Positions 1 through 5,061 of a DNA stretch of 5,061 nucleotides are shown here, piece by piece. Source of the DNA: Propionibacteriaceae bacterium (GTDB taxonomy: Bacteria > Actinomycetota > Actinomycetes > Propionibacteriales > Propionibacteriaceae); the NCBI GenBank assembly GCA_003153855.1, contig PMBM01000195.1, forward strand, positions 3,064 through 8,124, in the 5' to 3' direction. The notes under the pieces are model-generated. The model saw nothing but the letters and a program-made list of their open reading frames with translations, was not told where the DNA came from and did no database searches. A program made the translations under genes and the position numbers. Numbering within the stretch: position 1 is the stretch's first letter; each line of letters opens with the position of its first letter.

Positions 1-1109
1 GATCCCTCGTCGGCCGACGGCGCCTTCGGCACGCGGGTCGGCGGACGTACAGGGGGCATCGGAGTGCTCTTGAACCGTCGCGGCCCGGTCCAGAGTGCCG
101 GCGGAGCATCGACCGCACGCGCGATCGACAGGGCCGCGAGGTCGTAGTTCGCCCGCCAGCCCCGGAAGTTGACCCAGGCCTCGTCGTCGGTGACCTCGAT
201 CGGGTAGCTGACGCTCCGCAGCGTGTCCATCGCCTCGCCGAAGTCCTCCCGCGAGACAGAGATCGGCTGGTCGGGGTACGGGTCCTTGTCGTACGGGACG
301 CGCATCGTCTCCGCGATCTGGTTGAGGGCCGTGAAGCCCATCCGGATGCACAGCCGGGCCGAGGTCTTCGGCGGGCTCGACGGGTCGACCGCCAGGTGGA
401 TCGCGGCGGCGTCCATGACCGCGATCAACGAGGTCACCCAGTGGGACAACGGGCGCGGCGAGCGGAACCGTACGAGCGTCACGTACGTGGTGTGGGACTC
501 CCCCACCTCGGCAGCCCATCTCTCCCAGGTCTTGAAGAGGTCGTCCAGGTAGGAGATCGGGTCGGTGTCCTGATAGCCCCAGCGCGTACGGAGCAGCAGC
601 TCCGGCCCCCACGCCGGCACGCCCGCACGTGAGGTCAGCAGCGTCACCTCGGTCTCGCGACGGTTGAACGCCGCGTAGATCGTGGGCAGGTAGCCGACCT
701 GCAGGCCCACGACGATGACCCCGGTGAACGCCGCCATGTACTCGATGAGCGTCGTGACCGCGTTCGTCGGCGGCGCGTAGCCGAGCGTGAACATCGACGA
801 CCCGGCCTCACTGAAGGCTGCCGGCCCTGCGAAAGGGAGCAGGACGAGCGCGTACGCCCCCCACAGCAGCACGATCCAGACGCTGAGGCGCACGAGCAGC
901 GTCATCGGTGCCTGCCACGCGAGAACCGCCTCATGGCGGTACTTGTTGCGGACGCGCGAGCTGATGAGGTGGAAGCCCCAGTCGACCACGTCGTCCGCCC
1001 ACCGGGAGATGGCCGAGTCGATACCTCGCGGCACCACCAGCGTGCCGATGACGCTTGCGAGCGTGAGGATCAGCAGGGCAAGGCCGGCGACGAACCCCAA
1101 CCACTGCAT
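1..1109 (-). CDS. Membrane protein with potassium-channel-like pore loop, partial (C-terminus beyond left edge)
   Basis: The frame is open on the minus strand for 369 codons and runs off the window. From the ATG at 1109, a hydrophobic segment lies at residues about 3-26, a second at 68-92, a re-entrant loop at about 100-113 (SSMFTLGYAPPTN) and a third membrane segment at about 117-141. This helix, pore loop, helix order is that of the two-TM ion channel fold. The filter reads TLGYAP rather than TVGYGD, so potassium selectivity is doubtful. The remaining 230 or so residues look cytosolic, with a conserved-looking FRGWRANYDLAA stretch near 310-325 and a proline-rich tail. The start is uncertain: an in-frame ATG at 1142 and a GTG at 1121 also exist, and none has a strong ribosome-binding site. 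I chose 1109 because it places the first membrane helix at the N-terminus. The ion carried and the physiological role are unknown. It is divergent from the SRPBCC gene. Confidence 0.72.
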   Translation of the reverse strand, partial: MQWLGFVAGLALLILTLASVIGTLVVPRGIDSAISRWADDVVDWGFHLISSRVRNKYRHEAVLAWQAPMTLLVRLSVWIVLLWGAYALVLLPFAGPAAFSEAGSSMFTLGYAPPTNAVTTLIEYMAAFTGVIVVGLQVGYLPTIYAAFNRRETEVTLLTSRAGVPAWGPELLLRTRWGYQDTDPISYLDDLFKTWERWAAEVGESHTTYVTLVRFRSPRPLSHWVTSLIAVMDAAAIHLAVDPSSPPKTSARLCIRMGFTALNQIAETMRVPYDKDPYPDQPISVSREDFGEAMDTLRSVSYPIEVTDDEAWVNFRGWRANYDLAALSIARAVDAPPALWTGPRRFKSTPMPPVRPPTRVPKAPSADEG

Positions 1110-1297
1110 GAGTACGGTCACGCCACCATCATGGCCGAGCATCCGAAGGATCAGTCAGTCGTCCACGTGTGGCGCTCCGACTCCTGTTCTGACCGCACGA
1201 CCCTTCGCGATCCGCCGCGAAACCGTCGTAGTCGGCGGCAGTTGGTGGAGCCGTTAGCCTGCAGAGAGAACCCACCGTCGACCCCAAGGGATGTGGG

Positions 1298-1735
1298 ATG
1301 GCCGATTTCGTCATTCGCGCGGCAAGTCCGCTGCCCGCTCGTGCCTGCTTCGACCACCTCGTCGACTGGGACGCCCACTCCGCCGCGATCCCGTTCACCA
1401 AGCTGCAGTACGAGGGCGCGCCTCGCGTCGGGCAGCGGTTCGTGGCACGTACGGGATGGGGCCGGCTCGGGTTCGACGACATCATGGTCGTCGACGAGCT
1501 CCGGCCGCCGGCGGGGAACGAGCCGGGAGACACGCCAGGACTGGTCGCGATCACGAAGCACGGCCGCCTCGTCGGCGGGACGGTCGGCTGGACGGTCTCC
1601 CCTACCGCGACGGGCAGCGACGTCACCTGGACGCAGCACCTCGTCATCACCTGGCTTCCGCGCTGGATGGATCCGCTCGTCGGAGCGATCGGCAAGCGCG
1701 CGTACGGGATGGGGCTGCGTCGGTTGGTGACGTAG
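1298..1735 (+). CDS. SRPBCC (START/polyketide-cyclase-like) family protein
   Basis: This is a complete 145-residue protein, a normal length for single-domain SRPBCC proteins. The N-terminus MADFVIRAASPLPARACFDHLVDWDAHSA fits the opening strand and the helices around the cavity entrance. RVGQRFVARTGWGRLGFDDIMVVDEL, residues about 44-70, fits the curved strands, and the end (WLPRWMDPLVGAIGKRAYGMGLRRL) fits the long C-terminal helix that closes the hydrophobic pocket. There is no signal peptide or membrane segment, so it is probably cytosolic. The family binds or transforms hydrophobic ligands, but no ligand or reaction can be read from this sequence. The ATG follows AAGGG (1286-1290) at a spacing of 7 bases. 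It appears to be a single-gene unit, divergent from the channel-like gene and convergent with the regulator gene. I found no convincing promoter in the upstream gap (about 1143-1297). The family call rests on pattern resemblance, not a search. Confidence 0.78.
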   Translation: MADFVIRAASPLPARACFDHLVDWDAHSAAIPFTKLQYEGAPRVGQRFVARTGWGRLGFDDIMVVDELRPPAGNEPGDTPGLVAITKHGRLVGGTVGWTVSPTATGSDVTWTQHLVITWLPRWMDPLVGAIGKRAYGMGLRRLVT

Positions 1736-1808
1736 GAGCCGTCAGCAGGTCGTGTCTGAGGGGATGACGAGGCATGGCCCCCGAGTGCCCCTCACCGGAT
1801 CATCCGAT

Positions 1809-1845
1809 GACGGCTTCACCGACCGCTTCGGTGGACTCGGCCGTC
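1809..1845. terminator. Possible bidirectional terminator hairpin between convergent genes
   Basis: Two nested inverted repeats are visible. The inner one is CACCGA (1817-1822) with TCGGTG (1828-1833) around a 5-base loop. The outer one is GACGGC (1809-1814) with GCCGTC (1840-1845). They are separated by an uneven internal loop. Just to the left is a short palindrome, CGGAT-C-ATCCG (1796-1806). The position between the stop of the SRPBCC gene and the stop of the regulator gene suits a shared terminator. Neither side has a T-tract, so it is not a classical intrinsic terminator, though T-poor hairpins are common at gene ends in high-GC actinobacteria. Confidence 0.42.
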
Positions 1846-1862
1846 CTGTGGCTTGACCTGGC

Positions 1863-2627
1863 TCAGCGTGGCGGCAGGAGGACGGGCATCCGCCCGAGGA
1901 AGTCGCGGATGTGGGCCTCGACCGTGTCGCTGGCGCGGGATCCGTCGCCGCTGGCGATGCACTCGTAGATGGCGTGGTGCTCGGACCGGAACCCATCCGC
2001 CAGCTTCTCCCACTCGGCGGTTTCGCTGAAGGCGGCGAGCAGGGAATGCCGTACCGCTTCGCGCATGGCCCCGGTGAGGTCGGCGACCAGGCGGTTTCCG
2101 CTGGCATCGGCGATGGCCACGTGGAATGCGGTGTCGAGGTCGTTGAACGCCGCGCGGCTGATGCTCTTGTCGTCCATCTCGGCCAGGAGCTTGCGCAGCA
2201 CGGCCAGGTCTGCAGCGCTGGCGTTCGCGACAGCGAGCCGTACGCTCCACCGCTCGAGCATGACCCGCGCCTCGACAACCTGGTCGATCGGGAAGTTGGT
2301 CAGGGCCACGTGCAGTCGGAGGAGGCGGTTGAGCGCATCGGAGGACGAGCCGCTGATCACGGTGCCGGAGTCGGGCCCGTTACCCACCGTCGAGGTCAGC
2401 ACCCCTCGGGCTTCGAGGACCCGGATCGCCTCGCGGACCGCGGAGCGGCTGACCTCGAGCATCGACGCCAGGTCACGTTCGGCCGGAAGGCGGTCACCCA
2501 CCCGGAGGTTCCCCGACATGATCTGGGCCTCGATGCGGTCGACGACGAGCTCGTAGGTCTTGGCTCGCGGGATCGTCCGCCAGGCCCCGGGGGCTTCGGC
2601 CGTCGCCTGGTCATTCCCGTGGTCCAT
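1863..2627 (-). CDS. lldR: GntR-family (FadR subfamily) transcriptional regulator, LldR/LutR-like
   Basis: This 254-residue DNA-binding protein probably represses the divergent lactate genes. An N-terminal winged helix-turn-helix spans residues about 22-90, with the GntR hallmark LPAERDLA at 47-54 and the recognition-helix pattern SRSAVREAIRVLEARG at 60-75. The C-terminal all-helical FCD domain spans about 98-245. In it, D165, H169, H217 and H239 have the spacing (D-x3-H, then two histidines 22 apart) of the metal site described in LldR-type FCD domains, where a carboxylate effector such as lactate binds near the metal. I chose the ATG at 2627 because it begins a normal FadR-type length and has GGGGAGGG about 10 bases upstream. 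The frame stays open upstream into the permease gene, but that part is not protein-like. It is divergent from lctP over a 121-base gap containing matching operators, so autoregulation is likely. LldR is the best guess; a regulator for glycolate or another hydroxy acid is less likely. Confidence 0.88.
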   Translation of the reverse strand: MDHGNDQATAEAPGAWRTIPRAKTYELVVDRIEAQIMSGNLRVGDRLPAERDLASMLEVSRSAVREAIRVLEARGVLTSTVGNGPDSGTVISGSSSDALNRLLRLHVALTNFPIDQVVEARVMLERWSVRLAVANASAADLAVLRKLLAEMDDKSISRAAFNDLDTAFHVAIADASGNRLVADLTGAMREAVRHSLLAAFSETAEWEKLADGFRSEHHAIYECIASGDGSRASDTVEAHIRDFLGRMPVLLPPR

Positions 2628-2663
2628 ACGGATCGAGCCCTCCCCTGTTGACGTCTTCCTCAA

Positions 2664-2674
2664 TGGTACGACCA
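2664..2674. promoter_or_regulatory. LldR-type operator O1 (TGGTACGACCA)
   Basis: This is an 11-base inverted repeat, TGGT-ACG-ACCA, fitting the TNGTNNNACNA pattern established for LldR and other FadR-subfamily regulators at every fixed position. It lies in the gap between the regulator and permease genes, 37 bases upstream of the regulator ATG. On the minus strand it overlaps TACCAT (2668-2663), a possible -10 element for the regulator, so binding here could give autoregulation. It also lies just upstream of the putative permease -35. Confidence 0.75.
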
Positions 2675-2680
2675 ACCCCC

Positions 2681-2710
2681 TTGCGTCTCGGCATGTCATG
2701 GTCGTATGGT
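2681..2710 (+). promoter_or_regulatory. Tentative promoter of the lctP-lut operon
   Basis: TTGCGT (2681-2686) and TATGGT (2705-2710) form a -35/-10 pair with an 18-base spacer, each matching four of six consensus bases. A start about 7 bases downstream would put transcription near 2717, between the two operator sites and about 20 bases before the ribosome-binding site. The -10 falls inside a tandem direct repeat, ATGGTCGT twice (2698-2713). Matches this weak occur by chance, so it is a candidate only. Confidence 0.3.
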
Positions 2711-2721
2711 CGTCCACACAT

Positions 2722-2732
2722 AGGTAGGACCA
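2722..2732. promoter_or_regulatory. Second LldR-type operator O2 (AGGTAGGACCA), imperfect
   Basis: AGGT-AGG-ACCA matches the TGGT-N3-ACCA inverted repeat except for the first base (A for T), which is five of the six fixed positions of TNGTNNNACNA. It lies 58 bases to the right of O1 and ends five bases before the permease ribosome-binding site, where a bound repressor would block early transcription of lctP. The mismatch suggests weaker binding than at O1. Confidence 0.58.
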
Positions 2733-2737
2733 AACTT

Positions 2738-2742
2738 GGAGG
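2738..2742 (+). promoter_or_regulatory. Strong ribosome-binding site of lctP
   Basis: GGAGG ends six bases before the ATG at 2749. This is the strongest Shine-Dalgarno match seen in the window and fixes the permease start. It suggests efficient translation once the operon is induced. Confidence 0.85.
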
Positions 2743-2748
2743 ACAAAG

Positions 2749-4458
2749 ATGTTCCACCAATTCCCCGCCCCAGTGGGCGGCAGTCTCTTGCTCTCGGCAC
2801 TCATCGCACTCATCCCGCTGGTCACGTTCTTCGTGATGCTCGGCGTCTTCAAGACCCCGGCCTGGGTGGCAGCCCTGTCTTCCCTCGGCGTCGCCCTCGT
2901 CGTGAGCGTGACAGCGTTCAAGATGCCCACCGACCTGGCCCTGCTCTCGGCAAGCGAGGGAGTCGCGAACGGGGTCTTCCCGATCATGTGGATCCTCTTG
3001 ACCGCGGTGTGGCTCTATCAGCTGACCGTGGTCAGCAACCGGTTCCAGGATCTTCACACCGCGTTCGGGCTGATCTCGGAGGACCCACGCGTGCAGGCGA
3101 TCATCATCGCCTTCTCCTTCGGCGCGCTGCTCGAGGCGTTGGCGGGCTTCGGGGCTCCGGTGGCCATCACTGCGGTGATGCTCATGGCGATGGGGTTCTC
3201 GGCGATCCGCGCCGCAGCGGTCTGCCTGCTGGCCAACACCGCACCAGTCGCCTTCGGCGCAGTGGGCATCCCGATCATCACCGCCGGCAACCTCACCGGA
3301 ATCGACTACCACCAGATCGGGGCGATGGTCGGGCGACAGACCCCGTTCGTGGCCATCATTGTGCCTCTCCTTCTGGTGATGATCGTCGACGGCAAGCGAG
3401 GGCTGCGCCAGACCTGGCCCGTCGCGCTGGTGATCGGCGGCGCCTTCGCCGTCGCCCAGTTCCTCTCGTCGAACTACTTCTCTGTGGAGCTCACCGACAT
3501 CGTCGCCGCGTTGACGGGTCTCGTCGCCGGGATCGTGTTCCTGCGCTTCTGGCAGCCCAAGGGCACGGAAGAGGCCCAGGAGAGTCTCCGGATCGAGCAC
3601 CGGGCTGAGCTGGCCAGCGCCACGACCAGCGGATTGCTCGTCGCCGGCGGCGGGTCGACAGCCACGACCACCTTGGAAACCACGATGCACCAGCCGGGCG
3701 GCGCGCTCAGCCGCGGTCGGCTGTGGATGGCGATGGCGCCGTACCTCATCGTCATCGTGGTGTTCGCGGCCGCCAAGAAGTGGCAGCCGTTGGTGGACTT
3801 CCTCGCGCGCACCGACGTCAAGATCAAGTGGCCCGGGCTCGACGGCCACATCTTCAGCGCGTCGGGCAAGGTCTCCACCTCGACGATCTACACCTTCCAG
3901 TGGCTGTCGTCACCGGGAACCCTGCTGCTCATCACAGGCATCATCGTCATGGTCCTGTACCGGATCTCCCCGTTGAAGGGGGCGAGGGAGTTCTTCACCA
4001 CCGTCGCGAAGATGCGCTGGGCCATCCTCACCGTGGCCAGCGTGCTGGCTCTGGGCTACGTCATGAACCTGTCCGGTGAGACCACCACCATCGGCGTGTG
4101 GATCGCAGGGGCGGGCACAGCCTTCGCCTTCCTCTCCCCTGTCCTGGGCTGGCTCGGGGTGGCGGTCACCGGATCGGACACCTCCTCCAACGCCCTGTTC
4201 GCGACCCTTCAGGTCGCTGCGGGGAAGAGCGCCGGCATCAACACGACCCTTCTCGTCGCGGGCAACAGCGCCGGCGGCGTCATGGGCAAGATGATCAGCC
4301 CCCAGAGCCTCACCATCGCAGCCACCGCCGTGGGCATGATCGGCAAGGAGTCAGAGATCTTCCGCAAGGTTGTGCTCTGGAGCCTCGGCCTGCTCCTCAT
4401 ACTCTGCGCCTTGGTCTACCTGCAGTCGACGCCCCTGTTGTCGTGGATGGTGGTGTGA
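2749..4458 (+). CDS. lctP: L-lactate permease, LctP/LldP family
   Basis: This 569-residue inner-membrane protein imports lactate with protons and has about 12-14 predicted hydrophobic segments. Family signatures are FSFGALLEALAGFGAP (122-137), NTAPVAFGAVGIPI (163-176), TGSDTSSN (474-481) and GKMISPQS (513-520). It resembles E. coli LldP (about 551 residues) closely along its length; glycolate permease GlcA is in the same family, so glycolate or D-lactate may also be carried. The start follows GGAGG at six bases. An unusual feature is the hydrophilic loop at about 268-325, which is rich in Gly, Ser, Thr and Ala (GLLVAGGGSTATTTLETT) and looks longer than in LldP. The divergent LldR-like regulator, the operators in front and lutA 94 bases downstream support a lactate role: it supplies substrate to the Lut complex. 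The family is near certain; the substrate is inferred from context. Confidence 0.95.
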   Translation: MFHQFPAPVGGSLLLSALIALIPLVTFFVMLGVFKTPAWVAALSSLGVALVVSVTAFKMPTDLALLSASEGVANGVFPIMWILLTAVWLYQLTVVSNRFQDLHTAFGLISEDPRVQAIIIAFSFGALLEALAGFGAPVAITAVMLMAMGFSAIRAAAVCLLANTAPVAFGAVGIPIITAGNLTGIDYHQIGAMVGRQTPFVAIIVPLLLVMIVDGKRGLRQTWPVALVIGGAFAVAQFLSSNYFSVELTDIVAALTGLVAGIVFLRFWQPKGTEEAQESLRIEHRAELASATTSGLLVAGGGSTATTTLETTMHQPGGALSRGRLWMAMAPYLIVIVVFAAAKKWQPLVDFLARTDVKIKWPGLDGHIFSASGKVSTSTIYTFQWLSSPGTLLLITGIIVMVLYRISPLKGAREFFTTVAKMRWAILTVASVLALGYVMNLSGETTTIGVWIAGAGTAFAFLSPVLGWLGVAVTGSDTSSNALFATLQVAAGKSAGINTTLLVAGNSAGGVMGKMISPQSLTIAATAVGMIGKESEIFRKVVLWSLGLLLILCALVYLQSTPLLSWMVV

Positions 4459-4486
4459 CGTGACCCGTGCGAGCGGGATCGATGAC

Positions 4487-4496
4487 CCGACGTCGG
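4487..4496. repeat. 10-base perfect palindrome in the lctP-lutA gap
   Basis: CCGACGTCGG is a perfect palindrome. A shorter inverted repeat, CCCG (4464-4467) with CGGG (4474-4477), lies just before it. The gap from 4459 to 4552 has no T-tract and no clear promoter. The repeats could form weak RNA hairpins or a protein-binding site, but may be chance in GC-rich DNA. Confidence 0.3.
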
Positions 4497-4552
4497 CGCA
4501 GGCCGCGAGCGGCAGTGTCAGCGAAGGAACACCACCACCAAGAGAGCGCCCC

Positions 4553-5061
4553 ATGAAAGTCGCCTTGTTCGTCACGTGTCTGAACGACACGATGTTCCCC
4601 GACACCGGCCGGGCCACCGTGAGCCTGCTGGAGCGGCTCGGGGTGACGGTCGACTTCCCGGTCGGCCAGACGTGCTGCGGCCAGATGCACATCAACAGCG
4701 GGTACCGCAAAGAGGCGACGACGATGATGCGCGGCTTCCTGAGCGCTTTCGCCGGCTACGACGCCATCGTGGCGCCGTCGTCCAGCTGCGTGGGGACGGT
4801 CCGCCACCAGTTCCCGAAGCTGGCCGACGAGGTCGGGGACCCGGGCCTGACCCGGGACGTCGAGGAGGTCTCGCCGCGGATCTACGACCTCAGCGAGTTC
4901 CTCATCGACCGCCTCGGAGTCGAGGACGTCGGGGCCTACTTCCCGCACACGGTCACCTACCACTCCACCTGCCACTCCCGCCGCGGCATCGTGCTGGGCG
5001 ACCGCCCGTACCGGCTGCTCCGCGCCGTCCGCGGGCTCACCCTGATCGACCTCCCGAACTC
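4553..5061 (+). CDS. lutA: LutA, L-lactate utilisation (Fe-S)-binding subunit, partial (C-terminus beyond right edge)
   Basis: LutA works with LutB and LutC in flavin-independent oxidation of L-lactate to pyruvate in the cytoplasm. The 169 residues visible begin MKVALFVTCLNDTMFP, typical of LutA/YkgE, and carry the first cysteine-rich CCG module: C9, C41-C42-G43 (QTCCGQ) and C79 (APSSSCV), with 31 residues between C9 and C41. This module is known to bind an iron-sulfur cluster in the HdrB-like family. YHSTCHSRR at 136-144 (C140) opens the second half, where further cysteines are expected beyond the edge. Full-length LutA is about 240-250 residues, so about a third is missing. The ATG matches the family N-terminus, with a modest AGAGAG (4541-4546) upstream. 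An in-frame GTG at 4460, directly after the lctP stop, could add 31 residues. It is probably cotranscribed with lctP; lutB and lutC are expected next but not seen. Confidence 0.93.
   Translation, partial: MKVALFVTCLNDTMFPDTGRATVSLLERLGVTVDFPVGQTCCGQMHINSGYRKEATTMMRGFLSAFAGYDAIVAPSSSCVGTVRHQFPKLADEVGDPGLTRDVEEVSPRIYDLSEFLIDRLGVEDVGAYFPHTVTYHSTCHSRRGIVLGDRPYRLLRAVRGLTLIDLPN

Noticed and set aside
1162..1171. CCACGTGTGG, a near-palindrome with a CACGTG core, in the gap between the two left-hand genes
   Set aside because: It is a single short site with no matching regulator in view and could easily be chance.
1129..1695. Minus-strand frames opposite the SRPBCC gene
   Set aside because: They have no recognisable domain and shadow-like composition. 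The plus-strand gene has a ribosome-binding site and SRPBCC-like sequence.
787..1730. Overlapping plus-strand frames (787-1257 and 933-1730)
   Set aside because: They are antisense to the channel-like gene or in the wrong frame of the SRPBCC gene, with Arg/Ser/Pro-rich low-complexity translations.
1911..2651. Plus-strand frame of 246 residues opposite the regulator
   Set aside because: It is antisense to a clear GntR protein, with a Gly/Asp/Val-rich composition and no motif.
2648..2653. TTGACG as a strong -35 element for lctP
   Set aside because: It matches well on its own, but no acceptable -10 lies 16-18 bases downstream.
2628..2987. Upstream extension of the regulator frame to an ATG at 2987 (374 residues in total)
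   Set aside because: The extra 120 residues lie antisense to the strongly conserved permease N-terminus, cover the operators, and have no family resemblance. The ATG at 2627 gives the normal FadR-type length.
2611..3849. Minus-strand open frame of 412 residues opposite lctP
   Set aside because: Its composition is rich in His, Arg, Asp, Gly and Glu with no fold pattern, as expected for the antisense of a GC-rich gene. The plus strand is a full-length permease.
4397..4975. Minus-strand frame of 192 residues opposite lutA
   Set aside because: It is antisense to a clear LutA with conserved cysteines, and its Arg/Asp/Val-rich composition is a typical shadow.

Overview
The window is about two-thirds G+C, with genes strongly biased to G or C at the third codon position. 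This and the protein types point to a high-GC actinobacterium. A Nocardioides-like or related genus is a guess from style only. There are five protein-coding genes, two of them cut by the window edges. I saw no RNA genes, insertion sequences, CRISPR arrays or phage genes.

Left part (1-1735). A minus-strand gene runs off the left edge. It encodes a membrane protein with a potassium-channel-like pore loop (TLGYAP where channels have TVGYGD) and a long soluble C-terminal half. Divergent from it, after a gap of about 150-190 bases, is a small plus-strand SRPBCC-fold protein of 145 residues. Neither has an obvious link to the lactate genes.

Middle (1736-1862). This is a convergent gap between the SRPBCC gene and the regulator gene. 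It holds nested inverted repeats that could act as a shared terminator, although there is no T-tract.

Right part (1863-5061). This is a lactate-utilisation locus. A GntR/FadR-type regulator (LldR/LutR-like, minus strand) is divergent from an L-lactate permease (LctP/LldP, plus strand). The permease is followed by the start of lutA, the first subunit gene of the LutABC iron-sulfur L-lactate oxidation complex, which is cut by the right edge. The 121-base divergent gap carries TGGTACGACCA, a perfect match to the TNGTNNNACNA operator pattern known for LldR-type regulators, and a one-mismatch second copy just upstream of the permease ribosome-binding site. The inferred logic is that LldR represses the permease-lut operon, and probably itself, until lactate is present. 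LctP then imports lactate and LutABC oxidises it to pyruvate.

I do not see a clearly new system. The items most worth a second look are the altered selectivity filter of the channel-like protein, the two-operator layout, and an in-frame GTG directly after the permease stop that could extend LutA by 31 residues.
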